Below, piece by piece: positions 25,431 to 34,583 of a stretch of 64,000 bases of DNA. Source of the DNA: Cardiobacterium valvarum (GTDB taxonomy: Bacteria; Pseudomonadota; Gammaproteobacteria; Cardiobacteriales; Cardiobacteriaceae); assembly GCF_900460955.1 (NCBI RefSeq), contig NZ_UFUW01000001.1:1080738-1144737 (forward strand), written 5' to 3'. The notes under the pieces were generated by a model, which did not search any database, was not told the origin of the DNA, and saw only the letters and a list, made by a program, of their open reading frames with translations. Made by a program: the position numbers and the translations under genes. The stretch's first letter is position 1. Each line of letters opens with the position of its first letter.

Positions 25431-26360
25431 TCACAGCCGTGACGGCGGAACGACATCCTCTATATGCGTTGCGTCGCTTGCCAGCATCAGCAAGCGATCC
25501 ACACCAAGGGCGACACCGGCGCAGTCCGGCAGACCGTGGGCGAGAGCGGCGAGGAAGTCTTCATCGAGCGGGATAGGCGGCAGTCCCGCTTGTACACGGG
25601 TGCGGTTGTCGGCGAGGAAGCGGGCGCGCTGTTCGGTGGCGTCCGTCAGTTCCCAGAAGCCGTTGCACAGTTCCATACCGTCGATGTAGAGCTCGAAGCG
25701 GGCAGCGACGGCCTCGCCGTCAGCGTTCTCGCTGATACGCGCCAGCGCCGCCTGCGAGAGTGGGTAGTCGCAGATGTATTCCAGTGCGCCGCGCCCCAGT
25801 TGCGGCTCAATGTAATGGCTGTACAGCAGATCCAGCATGGCGTCACGGTTGAGCTGCCAGGTAGCGCTTTCCGGAATGTGCGCGGTGGTCAGGCGGCGAA
25901 TGGCGGCGTCCTCGGCGCGGTGAATGTCGATGGCGAAGCGGTCGCGGAAAAGGGCAGCGTAGGGCGTGTGGCGTACTGGCCAAGCGCGGCAGGCGGGAAG
26001 CAGGGTGCGGACGAGGTCGGTCACTTCGTCCATCAGGCGTAGGTGGTCGTAGCCGCAGCGGTACCATTCGAGTAGCATGAATTCGCGCCGGTGCTTGCGT
26101 CCCTGTTCTTCGCCGCGAAAGACGTGCGCCAGCTGGTAGAGGTCGCCCGCGCCCGCTGCCAGCAGGATTTTCAGTGCGTATTCGGGCGAGGTTTGCAGAT
26201 AGCCGCCGTCGGCGGCAAGCGGAACGAGTTGCGGGTCAGTGACGCCGTAGGCGCGCAGTTGTTCGCTATCAACTTCGATGACGTCGCGTGCGGCAAAAAA
26301 GGCTCGGATGGTGGCGAGGAAGGCAGCGCGCTGGTGCAGGCGTTGGCGCAGGAGGTTCAT
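25431..26360 (-). CDS. epmA: EF-P beta-lysine ligase
   Basis: Attaches (R)-beta-lysine to elongation factor P so that ribosomes pass polyproline stretches. 309 aa, the compact class II lysyl-tRNA-synthetase-like fold without anticodon domain. Motif 2 region FRGEEQGRKHRREFMLLEWY, motif 3 GVALGVDRLLML near the end, and YLQTSPEYALK are present. EpmB and EF-P must be elsewhere. Confidence 0.93.
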   Translation of the reverse strand: MNLLRQRLHQRAAFLATIRAFFAARDVIEVDSEQLRAYGVTDPQLVPLAADGGYLQTSPEYALKILLAAGAGDLYQLAHVFRGEEQGRKHRREFMLLEWYRCGYDHLRLMDEVTDLVRTLLPACRAWPVRHTPYAALFRDRFAIDIHRAEDAAIRRLTTAHIPESATWQLNRDAMLDLLYSHYIEPQLGRGALEYICDYPLSQAALARISENADGEAVAARFELYIDGMELCNGFWELTDATEQRARFLADNRTRVQAGLPPIPLDEDFLAALAHGLPDCAGVALGVDRLLMLASDATHIEDVVPPSRL

Positions 26361-26375
26361 GTGAGATTTTCCGGA

Positions 26376-27350
26376 TTATGACGAGGTATCCGCTTGTGAG
26401 AGACGGCGCTTTCTCCGCAGGGCACTGCCATGACGTCGGCGACCGAGGTAGGTTAGTACCATGCCGCCGACTGCCAGCACACCGCCGCCGATGAGCGACA
26501 GATGCAGGCTTTCACCCAGCCATAAGGCGGCAAAGAGGACGCCGAAGACGGGTTCCAGGGTCAGGTAAGCGGCGGCATTGCCCGCGCCGAGGGCGCGGAT
26601 GCCGTCGAAATACCAAGCGTAGGCGAGCACGGTTGAGCCGAAGGTCAATGCCAGCAGGGCACCCCAGGTGGCAGGCGTGGCGTGTAGCAAGGTCGCCCAG
26701 CCCGCCGTGCCTTCCACGATCAGGCTGACCGGTAGCAGCAGGGCGGCGCCGATCAGCAGCGTCGCTACCGTCGTGCTCAGGGCGTCCATGCCGCCCAGCA
26801 TCTTGCGTCCGATCAGGGTGTAGCCTGTCCACAGGAAGATACTGGCGAAGATCAGCCATTCACCGAGGCCGATGTGTCCGCGTAACAATGTCAGTGGGTT
26901 GCCGTGGGCGATGACGATGGCCGAACCGACGACCGCGAGCAGAATCCCCGTTACGATCAGCGTGTTCAGCTTCTCGCGGAAGAGCCAGGCGGCAAGCAAC
27001 AGGGTCAGCACCGGACTGAGTGCGAACAAGACTGCTGCCCGTCCCGCATCGATATGGCGCAGCGCGATCATGAAGCACATGGTGTAGAGAACGATGCCGC
27101 TGATGGCAGCGAGCGTTAGCCCCGCCCATTGCCGTGCGGTGATGGTCAGCAGCAGGCGGGTGCGGCGCAGGCGGTGCAGCCAGACAAGCAGGGCAAAAGA
27201 AGCGAGAAAGAAGCGCAGGGTAGCGGCGGTGATCGGCGGCACTGTGGCGACCACGGTCTTTGCCCAGGAATACGATGCGCCCCAAAACATCACCATGCCC
27301 AGCAGGCGCAGGTGCACGCTCCAATGTGTGGTGGTTGAATGATTGTTCAT
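26376..27350 (-). CDS. EamA/DMT family exporter
   Basis: 324 aa with ten predicted membrane helices in two EamA repeats (residues 12-145 and 160-295), typical of drug/metabolite transporters such as RhaT/YdcZ-type exporters. Conserved features are GASYSWAKTVV in helix 1 and LTLEPVFGVLFAALWLGE in the second repeat. Substrate unknown. Basic C-terminus. It starts 3 bp behind the antiporter stop, so both are probably co-transcribed. Confidence 0.88.
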   Translation of the reverse strand: MNNHSTTTHWSVHLRLLGMVMFWGASYSWAKTVVATVPPITAATLRFFLASFALLVWLHRLRRTRLLLTITARQWAGLTLAAISGIVLYTMCFMIALRHIDAGRAAVLFALSPVLTLLLAAWLFREKLNTLIVTGILLAVVGSAIVIAHGNPLTLLRGHIGLGEWLIFASIFLWTGYTLIGRKMLGGMDALSTTVATLLIGAALLLPVSLIVEGTAGWATLLHATPATWGALLALTFGSTVLAYAWYFDGIRALGAGNAAAYLTLEPVFGVLFAALWLGESLHLSLIGGGVLAVGGMVLTYLGRRRHGSALRRKRRLSQADTSS

Positions 27351-27353
27351 GTT

Positions 27354-29114
27354 TTATTCCGCTGCAACGATGGTGATGGTGGGTTTGGGCGGCGGCCTTT
27401 TCACCGCCAGCCATTTCATATAGCCGCGTTCGTCCAGTTCCTTGACGGTGATTTCGCAGCCGTTCAGGTCAAGGCGGTCGCCCGCGACCGGCACATCGCC
27501 GAAGCGTTCGCGGAAGAGCTCCCCGAGGGTGCGGCCATCGTTGCCTTCGCCGATGTTAATACCCTGCGCCGCTGCCAGTTCGCCCATGCGCACATAGGGT
27601 TTGACTTCGATTTCCCCGTAAAATGCCTGTTCGTCCGCGCTTTGCTGGTGTCCGGCGAACTGTTCGGCAAATTCGTTGCCCCGGTCTTCAGGGAAGACAT
27701 ACCAGGCGATGTCGCCCTTTTTCATCTGTGTATTCATGCCGACTTTCATGATGGCGCCGTCGCGCAGCAGGGCGAAGAGGCGGGCGTTGGCGAATGGTTT
27801 GAGGCGGGTGAGTGCGTAGGGGTGGCTGCGCTCGGCCTTCGAGTGCTCGGCGACTTTGAAGGATTGCAGTTGCATGGTGAGTTTGTCGGTCAGCCAGATT
27901 TCCTTGCTGTCCAGCGGTTCGGGATGCGGCGGCAGCACGACTTTGAGTTTGCGCGCCATGTAGCCGATGGTCGTGCCCTGGATGAGCAGCGAGAGAATGA
28001 CTACGGCGCAGATGATGTCGAAGATGAAGCGCGCTTCCGGCACGCCCGCCATGAGCGGCATCATTGCCAGGGTAATCGGCACTGCGCCGCGCAGTCCGAC
28101 CCAGCTGATGTAGGCCATTTCACGTCTGCTGTATGAGGGGAACCAGCAGAGGCCGGTGGCGACCGCAAAGGGGCGGGCGATGAGGATGAGGAATCCGGCG
28201 ATGATGAGTGCGGCGAAGCTTTTTTCCAGCAGGCGGCTGGGGGTAACAAGCAGCCCCAGCACGAGGAACATGGTGGCCTGCGCCAGCCAGGCGAAGCCGT
28301 CCATGACGTTGAAGATGTGCTCATTGGCGGGGTTGCGCGAGTTGCCGATGAGGATACCCGCGATATAGACGGCGAGGAAGCCGCTGCCGCCAAAGAGGTT
28401 GGTGAAAGCAAAGAGCATCATCCCGCCGGAGGCGACGAGCAGGGCGTAGAGCCCTTCGGCAAGCGGGATGCGGTGCAGCAGCCAGGCAAGGCCGCGTCCT
28501 GCCAGCCAGCCGAAGAGCAGGCCGAGACCCAGTTGCTGGAACAGGATCGTCAGGAATGACCACACCCCTGCCGCTTGTGTCGTATCAAACAGGGTAATCA
28601 TGGCGGTAACGAGGAATATTGCCGTCGGGTCGTTCGCGCCGCTTTCCAGTTCCAGCGTGGAAATGACCCGCGAATTGAGGCGCACGCCGCTGCTGCGCAA
28701 GAGCGAGAATACTGCTGCCGCGTCCGTCGAGCCGACGATTGCCGCCATCAGGAAGCCCATTTGCCAGCTCACTTTGAGGAAGAAGGTGATGAAAAGGCCC
28801 AGCGCCAGCACCGTGCCGATAACGCCCCAGCTTGCCAGCACCGCCGCCGGTTTGAGCGAGATACGGAAACTGGCAATGCTGGTACGCAGGCCGCCGTCAA
28901 GCAGGATGATGGCGAGTGCGAGCTGGCCGATGAGGTTGGCCACAAGGAAGTTGTTGAACTGTATCCCGCCGATGCCCTGTTCCCCCGCGAGCATACCGAC
29001 GCCGAGGAACACCAGGAGCAACGGCATCCCCAAATGCGCTGAGAGACGAGTCGCGATAACGCTGATGAAGAACAAAAAGGCAAAAATCAGGAATAACAGG
29101 TTCATGCTTTCCAT
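27354..29114 (-). CDS. nhaP2: K+/H+ antiporter, NhaP2/CvrA-like
   Basis: 586 aa, the length of E. coli CvrA (NhaP2). Residues 5-395 are the CPA1 exchanger with about 12 helices; GSTDAAAVFSLLRSSG and LELESGANDPTAIFLV contain the ion-binding Asp residues. Residues 400-480 form a TrkA-C (RCK-C) regulatory domain, followed by a CorC-type C-terminal domain (GELFRERFGDVPVAGDRLDL). Exchanges cytoplasmic K+ for protons; start could also be ATG 29105. Confidence 0.88.
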   Translation of the reverse strand: MESMNLLFLIFAFLFFISVIATRLSAHLGMPLLLVFLGVGMLAGEQGIGGIQFNNFLVANLIGQLALAIILLDGGLRTSIASFRISLKPAAVLASWGVIGTVLALGLFITFFLKVSWQMGFLMAAIVGSTDAAAVFSLLRSSGVRLNSRVISTLELESGANDPTAIFLVTAMITLFDTTQAAGVWSFLTILFQQLGLGLLFGWLAGRGLAWLLHRIPLAEGLYALLVASGGMMLFAFTNLFGGSGFLAVYIAGILIGNSRNPANEHIFNVMDGFAWLAQATMFLVLGLLVTPSRLLEKSFAALIIAGFLILIARPFAVATGLCWFPSYSRREMAYISWVGLRGAVPITLAMMPLMAGVPEARFIFDIICAVVILSLLIQGTTIGYMARKLKVVLPPHPEPLDSKEIWLTDKLTMQLQSFKVAEHSKAERSHPYALTRLKPFANARLFALLRDGAIMKVGMNTQMKKGDIAWYVFPEDRGNEFAEQFAGHQQSADEQAFYGEIEVKPYVRMGELAAAQGINIGEGNDGRTLGELFRERFGDVPVAGDRLDLNGCEITVKELDERGYMKWLAVKRPPPKPTITIVAAE

Positions 29115-29310
29115 AAGCGGCCATCCTCTCTAGGCTACGGAAAAAACGGGAAAACGGGCGGCTATTGTAAAAGGAAACCCGCCCGCCTGCGGCGGGAAAA
29201 GCGCCTGTCCCGACGGTAAAAACGGGGCAGGCAGGCGCGTACTGCAATCGCATTAAGCGGGGCGTATGATGACGGTGTAGCAATATGCGCTACTGCAACG
29301 GAGGACAACC

Positions 29311-29652
29311 ATGAGCGACATACTCAAGAACATCAGCAAGGCCGAAGTACTGACCCTCGCCTCACTTGTTGATTACAGCGAAGGGCAAGTGGTCAGCAAA
29401 ACCCTGGTGCAAAACAAGGGCGTCGGCCTGACCTTGTTCGCCTTTGCCAAAGGCGAAGGCATCAGCACGCACGAATCCAAAGGCGATGCCCTCGTTACCG
29501 TTCTTGACGGCGAAGGCGAATTCACCATCGACGGCATGCCCTACCTGCTGCACAGCGGTGAATCCATCGTGATGCCCGCCAACCATCCCCACGCCGTCTA
29601 TGGCAAAGAAAACTTCAAAATGCTGCTGAGTGTCATCTTCCCGGAAAGCTGA
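29311..29652 (+). CDS. Small cupin-domain protein
   Basis: 113 aa single-domain cupin. Motif 1 residues ISTHESKGDALVTVLDGEGEF and motif 2 SGESIVMPANHPHAVYG supply the metal ligands (His, Glu and a late His). Single-cupin proteins of this kind bind metal; substrate unknown. GGAGG ribosome site 8 bases before ATG 29311. Confidence 0.88.
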   Translation: MSDILKNISKAEVLTLASLVDYSEGQVVSKTLVQNKGVGLTLFAFAKGEGISTHESKGDALVTVLDGEGEFTIDGMPYLLHSGESIVMPANHPHAVYGKENFKMLLSVIFPES

Positions 29653-29670
29653 CAGCCATGTATGCGCGAA

Positions 29671-29704
29671 TAAAAAGAAGGATAGGCAACTATCCTTTTT
29701 TTTA
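29671..29704 (+). terminator. Terminator after the cupin gene
   Basis: AAAAGAAGGATAG / CTATCCTTTTTTTT with a GCAA tetraloop. Confidence 0.85.
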
Positions 29705-29752
29705 TTTATCAAAGGCAGATGATGACACCTACCGCTTACAGAAGATAACGTA

Positions 29753-30112
29753 ATGAATACTTATATGCTCAATGAATCCATATTTCAGTATCCGGCATCA
29801 TTCAAGAAGATTGTGAAGCTGAATCTGGTGGATTTTGATGTGTGGTATCTCATGGATGCCGAACACGCCAAACTTCGTTATGACGGCTTGCAAAAACGCT
29901 ATCCCGACAGGAAATTAATTCCTTTTGCCCGCAGGGGAGATTGCGACGATATTGCCTGTTTTGAAATTGGCAAAGGCAGCAAGGTGCAACTTATCCACGA
30001 TTTTGCCAGCCCCGGCTGGGAACAGCGCAAGGAATTTAATGATTTTTGGGAATGGGTTGTTTATGCCATAAATGAGATGATCGAATATAACCGGGAAGAC
30101 GGTATAGAATGA
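29753..30112 (+). CDS. SMI1/KNR4 (SUKH)-like protein
   Basis: 119 aa, lower GC than its neighbours. The centre DDIACFEIGKGSKVQLIHDF followed by ASPGWEQRKEFNDFWEWV resembles the SUKH superfamily (G-D-x-F/I ... aromatic W-rich end), whose members often serve as immunity proteins against polymorphic toxins. No toxin gene is visible nearby, so it would be an orphan. Family assignment is from pattern only. Confidence 0.6.
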   Translation: MNTYMLNESIFQYPASFKKIVKLNLVDFDVWYLMDAEHAKLRYDGLQKRYPDRKLIPFARRGDCDDIACFEIGKGSKVQLIHDFASPGWEQRKEFNDFWEWVVYAINEMIEYNREDGIE

Positions 30113-30208
30113 AATCGTCATTATTGAATGGCTTTCTGCAAAAAAGCGGATGGTAATTAAAGGAAGGAACGTCAACACACCCAAATCATTTTCCGGGATT
30201 GGGAAAAA

Positions 30209-30310
30209 TCACGCCTTTGCCGTTAACGGCACTTTCTCCACCTCCCACACGTCATCCCCGAATTTGCCCAGGCACCAGTCCAGCATGGCGTTGCTGGTCG
30301 CATCCGCGCG
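30209..30310 (-). pseudogene. Possible C-terminal gene fragment
   Basis: A minus-strand frame ending at 30209 reads SNAMLDWCLGKFGDDVWEVE and KVPLTAKA, protein-like and unlike the other frames, but with no start or upstream context. It fits the 3' end of a lost gene in the 240-bp gap before 30353. Confidence 0.3.
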
Positions 30311-30352
30311 TGGTTTGTTTTACCCTTGCCGCTTTCTTGATACAGGGGTTTT

Positions 30353-31192
30353 ATGAAAATTCTGCTTTTTGGCGCAAGCGGTTTTATCGGCAGCCGCATC
30401 GCTGCGGTGCTGCGCGCCCGTGGGCATACGCTCACCACGCCTGGTCATCGTGAGGCCGATTTTTTTGCGCTTGACCCTGTCCGCGTCCGTCCGCTGTTTA
30501 CCGGGCAGGATGTGGTGGTGAACGCAGTCGGCATCATGCACCGCCGCGCAGATGTGCTGGAAACGGTGCATCATCACGCGCCCGCGCAACTCGCCGCTTG
30601 GGCGGTGGAAGCGGGCGTACCGCGCTGGGTGCAGCTCTCCGCGCTCGGCGCCGATGCCGCCCATCCGGTCGCTTTTGTGGGCAGCAAGGGACGCGGGGAT
30701 GCGGCAGTCGTGGCAAGCGGTATGCAGGTTGCTATCGCCCGTCCGTCGCTGGTGTACGGGCGTGGCGGGCACAGCACGGAATTGTTCTTGAAGCTCACCC
30801 GTCTGCCTGTCCTCGCCCTGCCTGCCGGTGGCCGTTTTGCCCTGCAACCGGTGCATGTGCAGGATGTGGCCGACGGCATGGCTGCGCTGGTCGCAGATGC
30901 GCCCGCGCACGGTACGGTCATGAATATGTGCGGTGCGGAAGTGCTATCGCTTGCCGCCTATCTCGGTGTGCTGCGGCAGACGATACACCGGCGCCGTCCG
31001 CCGCGCATTCTGCCTATCCCGCTGACGCTGCTGCGCCCCTTCCTGCCGCTGACCAATCTGCTCAGTAACGGCGTGCTCAGTGCCGGCAATATCCGTCTGT
31101 TGCAGGAAGGCTCAACCGCCGATAATCATGCCTTGGCCGCCTTGCTGCAACGCGCGCCGCTTGCCCCCACCGCTTTTGCCGCCCAACCTTAA
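30353..31192 (+). CDS. NAD(P)-binding atypical SDR protein
   Basis: 279 aa. Rossmann start MKILLFGASGFIGSRIAAVL (GxxGxxG), then VVVNAVGIMH and VQLSALGADA, the pattern of extended/atypical short-chain dehydrogenases of the NDUFA9/YbjT group that often lack the catalytic Tyr-Lys. PVHVQDVADGMAALV is a further family stretch. Substrate unknown. It is followed within 9 bp by the HAD gene and probably co-transcribed. Confidence 0.82.
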   Translation: MKILLFGASGFIGSRIAAVLRARGHTLTTPGHREADFFALDPVRVRPLFTGQDVVVNAVGIMHRRADVLETVHHHAPAQLAAWAVEAGVPRWVQLSALGADAAHPVAFVGSKGRGDAAVVASGMQVAIARPSLVYGRGGHSTELFLKLTRLPVLALPAGGRFALQPVHVQDVADGMAALVADAPAHGTVMNMCGAEVLSLAAYLGVLRQTIHRRRPPRILPIPLTLLRPFLPLTNLLSNGVLSAGNIRLLQEGSTADNHALAALLQRAPLAPTAFAAQP

Positions 31193-31201
31193 GGAATCCC
31201 C

Positions 31202-32101
31202 ATGCCCGCTCTTAATGCTTACCGCCAACTTGAAGATATCCGCTACCGCCTGCCGACTTACCACCCGCACGACCGCGCACCGCAGCACGCCGATAACGTT
31301 CTCGCCATCGCCGATGAGTTTGATGTGTTCTGGTTTGATGCCTTTGGCGTGCTCAACGTCGGTCCTGTCGCCATCGACGGCGCGGTGCAGGCCGTCGCTG
31401 CCTTGCGCGCCCAGGGCAAACGTGTCTTTGTCCTCTCCAATGCCGCCAGCGTCGGCAAACCGCATATGGTCGAGCGCTTCGCGGGCCTCGGTTACGACTT
31501 CAGCGCCGAAGAAATTGTCACCAGCCGTGACGCCGTGCTGGCCATGCTCGCCGATTATCCGCGCGACATGACCTGGGGGCTGATCGGCCTCGCCGACCGC
31601 CAGCAAGACCTCGATGCCCTCGGCCTGCGTGTCATTCACCAGAGCGACGCCTATTTTCATGAATGCGTTGACGGCTACCTCTTCCTCGCCACCGCTGACT
31701 GGGACGCCGCCCGCCAGCAGGCACTGGTTGCCGCGCTGGATGCCCGTCCGCGCCCCATCATCCTCGGCAACCCCGACCTTATCGCGCCGATGCCGGATCA
31801 CATCAGTTATGAGCCGGGCAGCTATATCCTCACCCTGCCGGATGCGCTCTTTGCCAATGTGCGCGTCTGCGGCAAGCCCTATCCCGCCATCTATGACATC
31901 GCCGTGCGCCGCCTTGATCACTACGAATCGACGCGGACGCTGATGTGCGGCGACACCCTGCACACCGACATCCTCGGTGGCAACGCCTATGGTGTGCGCA
32001 CTGCGCTCTTCACCGCACACGGCTTCTATCGCGGCCTGGATTATGCGCACTACATTAAGGACAGCGGGATTTCCCCCGATTACATCCTGCCACAGCTGTA
32101 A
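31202..32101 (+). CDS. HAD-IIA phosphatase, NagD-like
   Basis: 299 aa. Motif I FDAFGVLNVG carries the nucleophile Asp near residue 46 (DxF rather than the usual DxD variant), motif II FVLSNAAS, and motif III/IV CGKPYPAIYDIAV with CGDTLHTDILGG. The capped HAD-IIA type includes NagD and phosphoglycolate phosphatases. Substrate not determinable. Ends 30 bp before a repeat unit. Confidence 0.85.
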   Translation: MPALNAYRQLEDIRYRLPTYHPHDRAPQHADNVLAIADEFDVFWFDAFGVLNVGPVAIDGAVQAVAALRAQGKRVFVLSNAASVGKPHMVERFAGLGYDFSAEEIVTSRDAVLAMLADYPRDMTWGLIGLADRQQDLDALGLRVIHQSDAYFHECVDGYLFLATADWDAARQQALVAALDARPRPIILGNPDLIAPMPDHISYEPGSYILTLPDALFANVRVCGKPYPAIYDIAVRRLDHYESTRTLMCGDTLHTDILGGNAYGVRTALFTAHGFYRGLDYAHYIKDSGISPDYILPQL

Positions 32102-32127
32102 AACTGGTGATTCCGGCTTGCCATAAA

Positions 32128-32260
32128 CCCAGCAACTACGCCGCTTGGCGACTTTATCCTCCCATCCCCCTTTCCGTCGCTGCGCGCCCTCTTCCTCCGT
32201 GAACGGGGGAAGGGATATTGTGCTAACGCGCAAAACCAGTATTGATGCCGCTTGGCGGGT
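32128..32260 (+). repeat. Two dispersed 25-bp repeat units
   Basis: CCAGCAACTACGCCGCTTGG at 32128-32151 and CCAGTATTGATGCCGCTTGG at 32234-32260, separated by 80 bp of unique sequence. Confidence 0.75.
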
Positions 32261-32285
32261 CGTCTGGCCCTAACATCCGGAAATA

Positions 32286-32313
32286 AAAAAGGATGCCGCA
32301 GCATCCTTTTTTA
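32286..32313. terminator. Bidirectional terminator
   Basis: AAAAAAGGATGC / GCATCCTTTTTT with CGCA loop, between converging genes. Confidence 0.85.
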
Positions 32314-32330
32314 TCGTCAAACCTGAGTGC

Positions 32331-33344
32331 TTAGCGCGGTTTGCAGCCGAAGCCAATCGGCGAACCGTTGTGGTCAAACGATAGCACTTCGGCTCGGGCG
32401 AGGTTGTTGCCCTGGGTTTTGACCAAGTGCAGCATACCTTCGTCCGAGCTGAAAATCAGGTTCTTGCCGCTGCTGGCCGAGGTGTCAAGCGGCAGGCTGG
32501 AATCTCCAGAATCGCTGTGGACGACGGCGGTCGGGCTTGGCGTGTTGATGTCCAGGTATTCGACGTTGAATTTGGCACCGTTTTCACACTGATAGTTGCG
32601 CGATTTGCCTTTGCCTTTTGCCGGGGTACGGGCAGCTTTGCGCGGCGCCGGTGCGGCTTCCGGTTCGGCATCCATTTCCGGGGCCGACATGGCAGCAGCC
32701 GGGGCGGCACGCATTGGCACGCTGCGTTTTACCGGCATCGGATCGTTACCGCCCATGCCCATGTCGCCGCCGACCGGCATTGCTATGCCGTCTGCCGCGC
32801 CATCAAGGTAAACGGTGACGTTATAAGGGCGTGCGGTCTTGCTGTGTGCGGCATTTTTGTGGTTCTGCACGATGCGCACTTCGTATTCGCCGCTGTAGGG
32901 CAGGGTGTGTACCGAGCCGAAGCGCATCCCCATCTGCGGATTGAAGAGGGCGAACTCCATCGCAAAGTTTTTGCTGTTCGGCACCATGCGGATGGATTGC
33001 CCGGCGCTGCCACTGAAGCTGTATGCGGCTATGCCGAGACCGCGGATGCTGCCGGAGATGTGCGCCTGACCGCCGCTGAAATTGAGCGGGCGGACGCCAA
33101 TGCGGTCACGCGCGGCAGCGGCATTCGGCGGCATGAGCGGCGTGCCGGGTGGGATGGCTTTCAGCAGGTGTCGGTTGCGGATGGCAGGGATTTTCTGGCC
33201 ACCAACAGTGTAGGTTTCATTGTAGTTCGTGACCTGGCTCGTTTTTGCCGAACGGTTCGCCTTGGCTTTGCTTTTTTGGCGCGGGGCAGCGTCAACTGTG
33301 GTCGCAAGGGCAACAGCGAGTAATAGGACGAGGGTTTTTTTCAT
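32331..33344 (-). CDS. Secreted two-domain candidate lysozyme inhibitor (PliG-like + MliC-like)
   Basis: 337 aa from ATG 33344 with signal peptide MKKTLVLLLAVALATTVDA. Residues 85-185 resemble PliG, the g-type lysozyme inhibitor: AHISGSIRGLGIAAYSFSG, SAGQSIRMV, then GEYEVRIVQNHKNAA and PYNVTVYL. A Met/Pro/Ala-rich linker (190-245) leads to residues 250-337, which resemble MliC: YQCENGAKFNVEYL, a SSGKN segment in the place of the SGxxY motif and a terminal CKPR. Two Cys could form the MliC disulphide. A periplasmic shield against host lysozymes is inferred from these resemblances only. Confidence 0.55.
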   Translation of the reverse strand: MKKTLVLLLAVALATTVDAAPRQKSKAKANRSAKTSQVTNYNETYTVGGQKIPAIRNRHLLKAIPPGTPLMPPNAAAARDRIGVRPLNFSGGQAHISGSIRGLGIAAYSFSGSAGQSIRMVPNSKNFAMEFALFNPQMGMRFGSVHTLPYSGEYEVRIVQNHKNAAHSKTARPYNVTVYLDGAADGIAMPVGGDMGMGGNDPMPVKRSVPMRAAPAAAMSAPEMDAEPEAAPAPRKAARTPAKGKGKSRNYQCENGAKFNVEYLDINTPSPTAVVHSDSGDSSLPLDTSASSGKNLIFSSDEGMLHLVKTQGNNLARAEVLSFDHNGSPIGFGCKPR

Positions 33345-33523
33345 TGTGTAAACACTCCTGTGCGGATTAAGAAGAGATTGCAGTAATGTAACATATTTGC
33401 CATTTTGCGATAGGAAAAATGACATTCTTTCCATATTTCTTTTTTAGCTTTGTGTAATCAACGGGTTGCGATGGAAAAATAAGTGTCGTTTATGATACGC
33501 GCCGTTTTCAGGGGGAAGAATTT

Positions 33524-34030
33524 ATGTCGGAACGGGAACATCACGCTGCTGCCTTGCGGCAGTTGCTGCAATTGATTGATGCTGAGCCAGACCGCTTTGT
33601 GGACGCTGAGGAAACGCTGGATGATGCGCTGCTGGAAGCGCGCAATCACGATTTGCCACCGTTTTGGGCGACGTACCATTTGTTGCAGCATGAGGCGGTG
33701 TTTGCCGCTGAATGGGCGGATATATTTGATTTGGTGGATGATTTGCGCGCAGTTGCGGCGAACTGGCAGGCGGATGTGTTTTTCGGCGTGCAGGAAACGG
33801 ATGACGAGCCGTTGATTTATGAGACTGACCCGCGCCTGCTGCTTGCTCATGCCGCGCAAGAATTGCAGGGTTACGGCCTGACGTTGTGGCGCTGGCGGGC
33901 GGACAATCCGGATTTGTGTGTCGGCTTCATCAGTCGTGAGGAAGACGAGGCGGCGGTGCAGCGCTGTGCGGCGGTGCTGGATGCGGTCATTGTCGCCGTG
34001 CGCGATGAAGAGGTGGCGGATGAATGGTGA
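33524..34030 (+). CDS. Acidic cytosolic protein, DUF6630-like
   Basis: 168 aa, acidic, no signal or membrane helix. Regular helical N-terminus (ALRQLLQLIDAEPDRFVDAE), then TYHLLQHEAVFAAEWADIFD and a Trp-rich end (LTLWRWRADNPDLCVGFISR). It has the look of DUF6630-type immunity-like proteins, but this is a weak match. The stop overlaps the next start by 11 bp. Confidence 0.6.
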   Translation: MSEREHHAAALRQLLQLIDAEPDRFVDAEETLDDALLEARNHDLPPFWATYHLLQHEAVFAAEWADIFDLVDDLRAVAANWQADVFFGVQETDDEPLIYETDPRLLLAHAAQELQGYGLTLWRWRADNPDLCVGFISREEDEAAVQRCAAVLDAVIVAVRDEEVADEW

Positions 34031-34583
34031 GTCTTTGTCGGTGACGGTTGTGCTGACGGCCACAGAACAGCGCACGGCCTCGCGTGTATTGCAGCGCTTT
34101 TTGTCCAAGCCGGTATTGCGGCGTGTGCGTTGGGTGGATGCACTTTGTATGCTGATTTTTATTGTCTGCACTTATATTGCCGTTAATCGTTTTTCTTTCT
34201 TGAAAGATGGGGCGCTACTTGCTGACGCAGATGGTATCCGCGCGCTATGGTTCATTATTCAGGCAGTTATTTTTGCGGCAATGGCGCTGTCAATTTCTAT
34301 TTTTTATGAAATCCGCATTAAACGGCATGCCGCCTTCCGTCCATTGCCCCAGCGGCAATTTGTTTACACGGTAGCGCCGCAAGGATTTTATAGTGAGGAG
34401 CTGGATAAAAACCGTATGCTTTATTTTTGGCCAACCATTGAGCGGGTAATATGTGAACAGGAGCCGTGGTTTGTATTTATTGATCAGGCCGCGGCCTTTG
34501 TGATTCCGCAACGTGTATTTGCCGATAAGGAAACGGAAAACCGCTATTTTCAGTTATTGCAATACTACAAGGATCTTTCATGA
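34020..34583 (+). CDS. YcxB-like membrane protein, copy 1
   Basis: 187 aa from ATG 34020. Two membrane helices near residues 38-55 and 75-97, then the YcxB-like cytosolic domain: a FVYTVAPQGFYSEE strand, YFWPTIERVICEQEPWFVFI and the ending AFVIPQRVF. Function of the family unknown. Coupled to genes on both sides; the next start overlaps its stop by 4 bp. Confidence 0.72.
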   Translation: MNGESLSVTVVLTATEQRTASRVLQRFLSKPVLRRVRWVDALCMLIFIVCTYIAVNRFSFLKDGALLADADGIRALWFIIQAVIFAAMALSISIFYEIRIKRHAAFRPLPQRQFVYTVAPQGFYSEELDKNRMLYFWPTIERVICEQEPWFVFIDQAAAFVIPQRVFADKETENRYFQLLQYYKDLS

